Source: Acridotheres tristis | Lineage: Eukaryota > Chordata > Aves > Passeriformes > Sturnidae | DNA: 64,000 nucleotides | Assembly: GCA_037013685.1 (NCBI GenBank) | Contig: CM072892.1 | Coordinates: 15,939,501-16,003,500 of the forward strand | Reading direction: 5' to 3' | In this document: piece after piece, positions 27,601 through 35,680 of the stretch | Layout: each line of letters starts with the position of its first letter | Position numbering within the stretch: position 1 is the first letter of the stretch | The notes under the pieces: model-generated | The model's database searches: none | Told to the model about the DNA's origin: nothing | Seen by the model: only the letters and a program-made list of their open reading frames with translations | Program-made: the position numbers and the translations under genes

Positions 27601-30600
27601 TTCCCCTGAACAGGGAATAAGGAAATGATTAGTGGCAGCCTCTCTGGGCCGTGTGCCTTTGCATGTGTTTTCCCCTCAGTCAGCCATGCCTCCATGGGCA
27701 GCTCTCAAGTTCATCTTTCTCACTCAAGCACAGTTCTGCAGAACACAATGACTGGTCAATTCATGGGTGCAAGGGGCAAAAAGCACAGTTTCTGCTTTCA
27801 GTCAGATATTTGACACACTGCCTAGCTTCCTGGGTCTCTGGGACCCGGTATGCCTGACCCAGGCTGGGATGTACTCTTGTAGTCTTGCTGGAATGAATGG
27901 AAGTAACTGACTAGAGGCTAAGACGCATAAAACAGACAGGGCTGGCTGCAGGAGTTCTGCTGGAACCCATGTGGTCCTGGGAAAGTGAAGCTTTCTCTCC
28001 AAAAAAAAAAAGGGAAAAGAAAAAATAAAAAAAATTTAAAACCAAACAAACTACTGCCAAGTCCTTCCTTTTAAATTACAGCTGCAGCTTTGTTGTCAGA
28101 GTATATCTCTGATGTAAAACAGAAATTAAAACATGGCCAACTGGTGACAGGTATTAGAATATAAATAAATAAAAGCCATACATTGTGTTCAGCAACAGCT
28201 TTGCTTTCCTTAGGAAAAAAAGTGTTTAATGAAGAACTTGTATAGCATTTTGTCAGGTTGCTGCAGAGCCGTAGGGAGCCTCCAACTGATGTAACGGGCA
28301 AGTAGTCTGGATGGCCACCTGCCTGCAGGACTGCTCTTTTGACAGTAAAGCCAAAGACACTAAACTTTGTTTTACCACTGCAGACATGGACGAATGCAGC
28401 TTCTCAGAGTTCCTCTGCCAGCACGAGTGTGTGAATGGGCCTGGTTCTTACTACTGCACCTGTCCTTCAGGATATAACTTGCTTGACGACAGTAGAAGCT
28501 GCCAAGGTAACATTCCTGCACTGATTAAAACCCCCAGGGACCAGAAAATGGATCCTGTGTCTAGAAAGAGGTTTTCAAGAATTGAGATGCTTGGTCTTGG
28601 CATTGCACAGTGAAATACTTGTAGGGGCCAATTATTCAATTCTGGTAAGAATGTCATTACATGTATATTCCTAATGAGATGAATTGGTGTGTTCTTTTAA
28701 GTAAGACTTTATTGGCTAGGAAACAGTACTCAGGAAAGGCCTCAAATGCTCTCCCCTCTGCTGCACATCTCTACTTTTCCCATTCTCTAAGGTTGGAGAG
28801 TTTGAGCAGCCAATTCCTTTCCTTTTTTTTTTTTATTTTTGCAGCATTTAGCATGAGGGAGCACTCTAATAAGCAGAAATGAATGGAGTAAAAACTGATC
28901 TTAAAAGAGGGGACAGTTATGAAAAGGCCACCTCTCACAGTGCAAGAGTTTCTTGAATTTTGGGGTAATTCTTTAAGACGGAAACTAGTTTGTAGGAGTG
29001 GTATCTTGTACATATTTCCCTCCTTCAGCCATTCTCTCATTCCTTATGTTTTAGATATCAATGAATGTGAAATAAGAAACTTCACCTGCACTTCACAGCA
29101 AACATGTTTCAACATCCCAGGAGAATATAAATGTTTAGACCCAGTACGATGTGAGGAGCCTTATCTCCAGATTAATGAGAAGTGAGTAACATACCTACAA
29201 CCACAAAAGCAAATTCTATCTGTGAGAGTTGTAAAGTAAGCAAAATCTAAAGTAAACCAAATAAGCTGCAATTTTACACCACAGCCATGAAGTCTGTCTA
29301 AAGAGCTATACATATATGCTATTGCTACCTTTACCACTGGCAAGCTTTATAAAAATAATAAATTGCAATTCCTTGCCAGGTCACCAGGTATGATATGATA
29401 TGATATGATATGATATGATAAGATATATCATACTCAGATGTATGTGAAGTTAGACTGGAAAAACAGCTACCAATTAGTTGAGAAAGCAGCAAGGATTGTG
29501 ATGTAATAAGAGACACATTATTAACTGACTTAATATATTCTCTGATGCAGCCTGTTTATTAGTAAGAATATTTCCTGCAAGTGGTAACTAGTTTATGCCT
29601 AGGAAATACTTTAAAATACTAGAGGACAGTTAGAGCAGGATACAAATAGTTGCTTATTGCTTAAAAGTTAAAAGTTATGAATAGTTCAGAGACTGATTCA
29701 CCTTGCCCAGAAATTGGGTATGACTGGATGGGGATGTTAGCACTGTCTGTCTTAACTGGGAATCATTTGAGCAAGCAAACAATAAACCCTACATTTCTAA
29801 AAATAGCCTGCTTATTTTACATTTTTATATGTATTTGCTGGGGCTCAAAATATTTAAGTTCCAGACAGATCTCAATATACTGCAGTCCACATTATTTCAT
29901 CCACAGTGTTTGCACTAAACCCAATAACCTGGAATTGCTTGGTAACCTAATATATTTTATAGAAAGGCAAGAGATTAATAATTAGCTTCTTTCCTTTAGA
30001 ATTTATTAATGTATTTATATTGCTTTCTGAACTAGGGCAGCTGAAGAGTGGATACGTAGTGTTTGTCTCGTTTTGGGTTTTCCTACCTTGGTGATAGAGT
30101 CTAAAACTGGAATTTGAAATAACTGAATTCTCTATATCTAAATTCCCCAGAGCCCAACTACAAAATCCTTGCAGAGCAGCTTGCACCAGAACTAGATCTC
30201 TGAGCTTTGTCCTTGGTGGCTTTGGCTCATGTCTAGATAGGACTGCACTTAATTTGTGACATATGTCTAGAAGTGCTCAGTATAAAAGCCAAGTGAATTC
30301 CTTGCATCTGTGTTTTCTGTGGAAGGGATTGGGTGATCATAAGGCCAGAAGCCTCTTGATGGGGAACATGCCAGATGCACTGTCTGAAATTGATGTCAGT
30401 AGTGGAGGTTATAGAAAAAATAGTCCAAAAGACCCTTGCCCAGTCAATTCCCCCAACATGACTTTTATAAAGGGATATCCTGCCCTAGAACTTAGAGTTC
30501 TCTGAAGAAATCAGAAGCATGTGGCTAGGGCACTTGGACTGATGCAGTCTGTTTGCATTTCCAAAGGCTTCTGAGAAGACCCTCACATAGTTATTATGGA

Positions 30601-33600
30601 AATTAAGCAGTCATAAGTAACAGAGAAAAGTCAGTGGAACAGAAGAGTAAGAGGCTGAAAGATAAAATTTTAACAGAGGCTAGTATGAAATTGTCAGCTT
30701 TCCCACTGAAGGTCTGCAGAGGTCTAAGCTGGACCAATTTGATCCATCATAAGCAACCTGGGAAAAAAAATAAACGGAGAGATGGGAAAGTCTGCAGCAG
30801 TATCTGAAGACAGTAGATAAAAGAGTGAGTAGAAAAATATTGCAGCATAAGCCTCAATGACTGTGCAATAAAAATGGCAGATGAAATTCAGTGTAGATGA
30901 ATTCAAGGTAAAAATAAAATCCTAAAGTCACAAATTAAATAAGGACCACAAATTTGATCATAATCCATGCAAACTGAGATTTGAGGATTCTAGTTCCATG
31001 ATCTGCAGTACTCACTAGAGGTCAGAAAAAGAATCTGAATTTCAAGTGTTAATAGGTAGAGAACATCCTTGGAGCACATGCTATTGTGTGCCGCATCTTT
31101 AAGACTGTGCAGTTCCTTCCCCTCCTGGCAAAAGAAATATAACTGGATAAAGGTTCATAAGAAGCAATGAGGATGATCAAAAGTATGGAATAGCTTCCTC
31201 TTGAAGAACAGCCAAGTTAGAGCATGTCAGCCATGAACAGGGTGAAATATGAAGCCCTGAGATGGGTGAGGAGGATGAGCAGGGATTGACGGGCTGCTCT
31301 CCTTTCAGTAAAACAGCTGGGAGCATCAGGTGAAGTCAGAAAGAGGCCATGCAGAGAGATGAAGGGGGCTGTGGAGCTCCTAGCCTCAGGAGGCTGTGGA
31401 TGCCAAACATTCATGTGGGAAGCTGGAAAAGCTGATGGATAAGAAATGCATTATTAGTTGACAAGTACAAAGAAGAAATTTTTGTTTCAATGATTCCCTG
31501 AGTCACAAACAATTGGAAACTGTTGGTGGAAGTGTTGTATGCTTGGCTTGCTATCCTCTTCTTCCTTAAGGCTCTGTATTTGATGTTAGAGCTTTGGTTT
31601 GATCCAGGGTGTCTACTGTATATTTTCATGTAGTATAAAAAAATCTGGTGAAACAAAAATCACTAACATTTACATAGCACTATCAGTGAAATTATCTAAT
31701 AATAATTTGGAGACAGTTCAGTTTAAATTACTATCCGAACAAGCATGCACCGAGTATTCTGCACCTGCCGGGCTGCTTCAAAGAAAGTTCACATTTTTGA
31801 GTGATCTAAGGAGAATGCCAAGGTATTTTGGCCAAGAAGACAAGAAAAAGGAGGCAGGATATAGGCCAGAATAGCAACACAGAGAATGCTAAAAGTGAGA
31901 AAATTCATTAAAAGTTTCATTTATTCTTTTAGCTGGTCAACAACATTATTTATTTATGTATACACCTATATTAGCATATAAAGAATCAAATATTACAGCA
32001 ATTTGTTACCCCGATGACAATTCTATCTCTGACAATCAGCCGCTGCATGTGTCCAGCTGAAAACCCTGGGTGCAGAGATCAGCCCTTCACCATCCTGTAC
32101 AGAGTGATGGATATGGTGTCTGGGAGGTCTGTGCCTTCAGACATTTTTCAGATGCAAGCAACAACTCGCTACCCTGGAGCCTATTACATCTTCCAAATCA
32201 AATCAGGGAACGAGGGCAGGGAATTCTACATGCGGGTAAGTCTGGTGCTCACTGGGGGAAAACGGGGAGTGTCTCGTCATTAGCTGAATGTCCTGATAGC
32301 ACAACTGAGCTTTTCATGGCTATCACTTAAACCTTCAGTATGAGGCATTTTCTTACACACAGACGTGCAGAGCAGTGTGCTGATCTGCAGGAACTGCTGG
32401 ATCTCTCAGGAGAGTAACCTACCCAAAGCAAACATGCTTCTCCTATGAGACAGACAGTAGGTTTAGGAAAGCCCAGAGCTGTAGCCATGTCTAAGAATAG
32501 CTCAGGTCTCCCAAGCTCAAAAGAAACTATTGTGCCGAACTGTTTTTTGTTTGATGGACAATCAACAATTGTCACCAAAAGACTCAATGTTTCTTGTCTG
32601 TTTTATTAAACTTTTTCATTGGAAATTGAAAAATGTGAAAACCAAAAAAGTAAGTAAAAACCAATTTTTTTGCTTGTATGCCAACAATTGACTTTCTGGG
32701 TTCTTTGCCTTCATTTGTTATGAATTTTTTTTTTCACTGAGAACACATATTTTATGTAGACACTGTTAGAGAAAATTACCTGAGGTTTTTAAATTTGTTT
32801 TCCTCAGAAGATCTCTTTGTTCCCCAGTAATCTTTGCCAGACTACCGACATGAAGAGATTACAAGGGTGTCTACAGAGAGTGGGGCACGTCCACAGGGGA
32901 CAGTGACACTCAGGAGGTTGATTAAGTCCTGTTCTGTAGCTACTGAAGGTTCCCGTCCCTCACTGACATGGGTAGTGGGATAGATTCCAGGACGTATTTC
33001 TCACAGGAACCTCAGATTCCTACTATAAGAAAAGGAAAATGTTTCAAAATCCTGAATTGACAAGCAGTCCCATTACAATCATTTACATCTCACAAGAGCT
33101 TTCCTGTTGCAAAGTCATTACTGATCCCACTGACCTTTTCCCCTCATCTGAGCTGACCTAGCAGGTGCTGAGGGTGCTGGGCGGTGGGAAGGCATGGCCA
33201 GGTGACAGGGACACTGTGCCCTTGCTGAGGCTCTAGGACTCAGCCTGGCATGGACCAGGAAACATGCCAGCACCTCCTCATGGCTATGTCAGCCTTCTCT
33301 GATCAAAGGTAACAAACACCTAGTTTTGAGGTAAAACTGGACAGGTAAAACAGGACCCACTGTATCTATGTGGAATGGAAAACAAACTGCAGTTGGTTTT
33401 AACATCAGCAGCTTTGGTTTTTAAATGCACATAATCCGCTGTTCTGGTCAGATATTACAAAGGTCTGCTTCTATTTAATATAGGACTGGTTTTCTGAAGT
33501 GCCTTTTCACATTCATAGCTCTCTTTGGAGGGTAAGGTTTGTGCCATCAATATACACAATATACCACAAACCCAGACCCCATTCACATGGGAGCACCTGT

Positions 33601-34178
33601 TCTCCAGGTTCTGTTAATAAAACTTCTTCTGGGTGTCCACTGCTTCACAGTAACACTGCTCTTTACATCAAACTAAAGAGTACCACAAACAAACAAATAA
33701 ACAAAGAAAAAGGTATCATTACTTGTTTATAGCCCAAATCCATCCATTCTCATCTTTTTTGGGCAATATCAAGTGTTTATGTTCAATAGTTACTTCAATG
33801 TGCAGGGCTCCCAAAGGCTTTACAAATAGTAGAAGGTAATAGTTCACACTGAAAAGAAGCCAAATGCTGAAATGAAACTCTGTCCCATCACTTGCAGTGG
33901 TTTCAAACAATGAAACAGAAAACACCTATTTTTGCTGCTTGAAGACTGTAGTGAGACAGTAGTTTTGAAGAACTAGTTTTGTCAATCTCACTTGCTTTCT
34001 CCTGTTCTATGCACAGCAAACAGGACCAATCAGTGCTACTCTGGTGATGACCCGCCCCGTGAAGGGGCCCCGTACCATTGAGTTGGACTTGGAAATGATC
34101 ACTGTTAACACTGTCATCAACTTCAGAGGAAGCTCTGTCATCCGGCTGAGGATATTCGTATCACAGTACTCCTTCTAA
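21483..34178 (+). CDS. FBLN5: Fibulin-5, C-terminal 322 residues in seven exons (5' exons outside the window)
   Basis: Fibulin-5 is a secreted glycoprotein of the extracellular matrix. It organises tropoelastin and lysyl-oxidase-like enzymes on fibrillin microfibrils during elastic-fibre assembly. Joining 21483-21605, 24465-24581, 25511-25630, 28384-28506, 29055-29181, 32040-32235 and 34017-34178 gives an unbroken frame. Its length equals human residues 127-448 exactly (numbering recalled from the 448-residue human protein). The order is cbEGF2 to cbEGF6, then the fibulin C-terminal domain ending SQYSF and TAA. Each cbEGF keeps six cysteines and the D-x-D/N-E-C calcium signature. Family members fibulin-3 and fibulin-4 share this layout, but motifs such as [20 protein letters not shown] and [11 protein letters not shown] fit fibulin-5 best. 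The signal peptide, the RGD-bearing EGF1 and the linker (human 1-126) are not present. Residues at human positions C217, S227 and G267, where changes cause cutis laxa, are conserved. Confidence 0.98.
21606..24464 (+). other. FBLN5: FBLN5 intron between cbEGF2 and cbEGF3 exons
   Basis: About 2.9 kb bounded by GTAAAA and CGCACAG. I see no repeat family, second gene or structured RNA in it. Short open frames on both strands show no protein similarity I recognise. Confidence 0.9.
24465..24581 (+). CDS. FBLN5: FBLN5 exon encoding cbEGF3 (human residues 168-206)
   Basis: This 117-bp exon is phase 1-1. It starts after a C/T-rich tract ending CACAG and ends CAA G|GTATGT, a near-consensus donor. It encodes a 39-residue module starting [14 protein letters not shown] and ending DDGRSCQ, almost identical to human. 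Gly at human position 202 is conserved. The antisense open frame at 24440-24838 is a shadow of this exon and its downstream intron. Confidence 0.97.
24582..25510 (+). other. FBLN5: FBLN5 intron between cbEGF3 and cbEGF4 exons
   Basis: A short intron of 929 bp from GTATGT to CCCATAG. Its 3' end is a weak acceptor with few pyrimidines. Nothing else recognisable lies in it. Confidence 0.9.
25511..25630 (+). CDS. FBLN5: FBLN5 exon encoding cbEGF4 (human residues 207-246)
   Basis: This 120-bp exon is phase 1-1. It starts after TTTCCCATAG and ends AGT G|GTAACT. It encodes 40 residues beginning [15 protein letters not shown] and ending DGVNCS, with the cbEGF calcium residues and six cysteines. The cysteine at human position 217 and serine at 227 are present. 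The end of the module reads N-C-S where human has H-C-S, creating an extra N-x-S sequon. Confidence 0.97.
25631..28383 (+). other. FBLN5: FBLN5 intron between cbEGF4 and cbEGF5 exons
   Basis: About 2.75 kb from GTAACT to CACTGCAG. It contains an A-rich run at 28001-28050, listed separately. I see no other element I can name. Confidence 0.9.
28001..28050. repeat. A-rich low-complexity run
   Basis: Runs of A broken by GGG, T and CC. Composition only; no element body next to it is recognisable. Confidence 0.85.
28384..28506 (+). CDS. FBLN5: FBLN5 exon encoding cbEGF5 (human residues 247-287)
   Basis: This 123-bp exon is phase 1-1. It starts after TTACCACTGCAG and ends CAA G|GTAACA. It encodes 41 residues starting [16 protein letters not shown] and ending LLDDSRSCQ. 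The start DMDEC and the [11 protein letters not shown] stretch are distinctive for fibulin-5. Human has N-R-S at 283-285, a known N-glycosylation site; here the Asn is Ser, so that sequon is missing. Gly at human 267 is conserved. Confidence 0.97.
28507..29054 (+). other. FBLN5: FBLN5 intron between cbEGF5 and cbEGF6 exons
   Basis: A short intron of 548 bp. It has a T run at about 28824 and a strong pyrimidine-rich acceptor ending GTTTTAG. No other feature seen. Confidence 0.9.
29055..29181 (+). CDS. FBLN5: FBLN5 exon encoding cbEGF6 (from human residue 288)
   Basis: This 127-bp exon enters in phase 1 and leaves in phase 2, with the Asn codon split AA|C. The donor is AA|GTGAGT. It encodes [18 protein letters not shown] and continues [16 protein letters not shown], the EGF module that joins the C-terminal domain. 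The N-F-T sequon corresponds to human N296-H-T and is kept. The phase change fits the family layout, where the last EGF is not a symmetric cassette. Confidence 0.97.
29391..29420. repeat. (TGATA)6 pentanucleotide tract with flanking palindrome
   Basis: Six perfect TGATA units start 209 bp after the donor of the cbEGF6 exon. GTATGATAT at 29388-29396 and its exact reverse complement ATATCATAC at 29425-29433 bracket the tract, so a small hairpin could form. This may simply follow from the repeat sequence. Confidence 0.9.
30830..31400 (+). mobile_element. Ancient CR1/L3-like LINE remnant
   Basis: Several blocks in the right order resemble old CR1 families of sauropsids. GATGAAATTCAGTGTAGATG with AATTCAAGGTAAAA lies at about 30879-30915. 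GCAATGAGGATGATCAAAAG followed by TATGGAATAGCTTCCTC lies at about 31164-31201. A decayed stretch with CATCAGGTGAAGTCAG lies near 31323-31338. The frame is destroyed, so this is DNA-level recognition only. Boundaries are uncertain by perhaps 100 bp. It is much more decayed than the copy at 145-287, which suggests a different age class. Confidence 0.7.
32040..32235 (+). CDS. FBLN5: FBLN5 exon encoding first part of the fibulin C-terminal domain
   Basis: This 196-bp exon enters in phase 2 (completing the Asn codon) and leaves in phase 0 at CGG|GTAAGT. It encodes [16 protein letters not shown], then [20 protein letters not shown], the [20 protein letters not shown] stretch and REFYMR. This domain mediates lysyl-oxidase-like and matrix contacts in the family. 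The C-M-C-P start holds the last EGF cysteines. The sequence is nearly the same as human. Confidence 0.97.
32236..34016 (+). other. FBLN5: Last FBLN5 intron
   Basis: About 1.8 kb from GTAAGT to a strong acceptor (CTTGCTTTCTCCTGTTCTAT then GCACAG). I see no repeat family or second gene in it. Confidence 0.9.
34017..34178 (+). CDS. FBLN5: FBLN5 terminal coding exon (human residues 396-448) and stop
   Basis: The exon starts in phase 0 after GCACAG and encodes [20 protein letters not shown], then [20 protein letters not shown] and [13 protein letters not shown], followed by TAA at 34176-34178. The last 53 residues match the end of human fibulin-5 in length, with a few conservative changes (Ser for Pro in the last three residues). 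The stop position agrees with the family, so the carboxy terminus is complete. Confidence 0.98.
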   Translation, partial: QTGPISATLVMTRPVKGPRTIELDLEMITVNTVINFRGSSVIRLRIFVSQYSF

Positions 34179-34855
34179 ACCTCCACTTTGTGCCTTGGAA
34201 ACCTTCAGCCAAAAGAGACAGTTCCTCCTCTGCAGAACTCTCTCCTCAAAAGCCAGTACCTATAGCAGCTCCAGACCAAATCACTATTTCCACAGACCCG
34301 GTGACCTATGCTTGTCCGAGCAGGGAGGCCTCTTCATGCACAGTCCTGACCAGGATGCAAACACCTGGAGATCCTATATGATTCTCTATGTGGTCATGTA
34401 TTTTAAGGACTCTTCTCACTCTAAACACTTCTAGGGCATGAGTCTATGTGAAAGACTGTGAACCTTTGTAGCTCCAAGGCTGCTTAGCAGAAAACACCAA
34501 AAAAACTGAGGAAAAAGCTGGCTTTTGCAATCTTGCCTTTTAATTTTTTTTCACTATAAATGAAAAGCAGACAAACAAGCAGAAACAGAAAAAAACCCCA
34601 CCTATTGAAACAAGGGACCTCAGAAGTCCTAATTTGCATTCCAAATTATCTCTGGAATTATCAATCAGGCACTTTGTTTCAATTCACCCTGCATTTGTCT
34701 TAGTTTCAACTGGTTTTTTCGTTCTATTTTATAGTTAAAATTAATTGTAAATTCATTCCAAAAATCATGTTGTACTATGTAATCTTTTGCTTTCTGATGA
34801 AGTGTCACATGTTTGGGTTCCTCTCTGTATTAAATCTTTCTATATAACAGAGTTC
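34179..34855 (+). other. FBLN5: FBLN5 3' UTR
   Basis: The region runs from the stop codon to the likely cleavage zone, about 680 bp. There is no AATAAA before the ATTAAA at 34829, and no splice site that would suggest a further exon. T-rich and A-rich runs lie at about 34540-34600. Length is inferred from the signal, not from transcript data. Confidence 0.75.
34829..34834 (+). terminator. FBLN5: Likely FBLN5 polyadenylation signal (ATTAAA)
   Basis: ATTAAA, the commonest variant of AATAAA, is followed by CA dinucleotides 14-22 bases later. A GT-rich element (GGTGTGTTTT) follows at about 34876-34885, about where the downstream cleavage-stimulating element should be. Cleavage is expected near 34849-34856. 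Confidence 0.7.
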
Positions 34856-35309
34856 ATAGAAACCTATCACTGGATGGTGTGTTTTACAACATTTAGGATT
34901 TCATGCTTATTTACACTCAAGATCTTTGACACAGGCCTCCACTGCCAGAATAGCATCCAGCACAAGTAGGAACTTTAGAACAGATAAGAATCAGAATCTT
35001 ATTTTTCCCTGTTTTCCTGAGTGTGATAGTTGCAAACAATTTGCAATGGCCACAAGGTAATAACACTAACCCTGTAGTTATGGCTGCAAATCATCTCCTG
35101 TTCGAAGACCGCTTAGGTCAGACCTGCCCAAATTCCTTCAGAAAATATGAATTGTTTTTTTCACTTGCAATCTCTCTCCTACACTTCTAACATGGGGGGA
35201 AGTAGCTGAAAAAGACTAGGATCAGTCTTATTCATGCTTCTACCACAGACCAGACTATACCAGTACCCAGTCTCAAACAATGGGATCCCACAGTTTCCAT
35301 GGGCATTAT

Positions 35310-35680
35310 CTTCTCAGGTATAACTGCTGTAACCAATAGAAAGTTTCTTCTAAAGTTTAATCTGAATCTCCATTGTAATCTGTTGAGTTTTAGCCTACTT
35401 CCAGTAGAAATTGAGAGCAGCTTATTTCCCATTGCAGCAGCCTAACGTGTCTGAAGACTGTTGTCATGTCTCCCCTCAGACTGTTCTTCTCTAGTCTAAA
35501 CAAACTCCATTCTTTTGGTCTTTCCTCATACATCACGTTTTCTGGACCTTTGATCATTCTCGTTGCTCTCATCTGGATTCTCTCCAGTTGGTTCACATCT
35601 TTTTTGAAGTGCAGTGCCCAAAACTGTGAAAAGTGTTCCAGCTGAGACCTCTCAGTGCTAAGCTAAATCTATATATATGT
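35310..35680 (-). mobile_element. CR1 LINE fragment, minus strand, with recognisable ORF2 end
   Basis: On the minus strand, 35390-35596 translates to the end of a CR1 ORF2 protein: NQLERIQMRATRMIKGPENV, then MYEERPKEW and SLFRLEKNSLRGDM. This is the conserved RATRMIKGLEN / YEERL / LFSLEKRRLRGD pattern of this LINE family. Flanking DNA on both sides continues the CR1 3' coding and 3' non-coding sequence. The copy is 5'-truncated and shortened, with no reverse-transcriptase core, so it is inactive. It lies just downstream of the FBLN5 poly(A) site in the opposite orientation. Confidence 0.9.

Larger units (their letters stand above)
29182..32039 (+). other. FBLN5: FBLN5 intron between cbEGF6 and C-terminal domain exons
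   Basis: About 2.86 kb from GTGAGT to GACAATCAG. It contains a (TGATA)6 tract near its 5' end and an old CR1 fragment near its 3' end, listed separately. The acceptor region has a modest pyrimidine tract. Confidence 0.9.

Noticed and set aside
29391..29420. CRISPR-like or satellite array
   Set aside because: The repeats are pentanucleotide microsatellites without spacers, and the genome is vertebrate.
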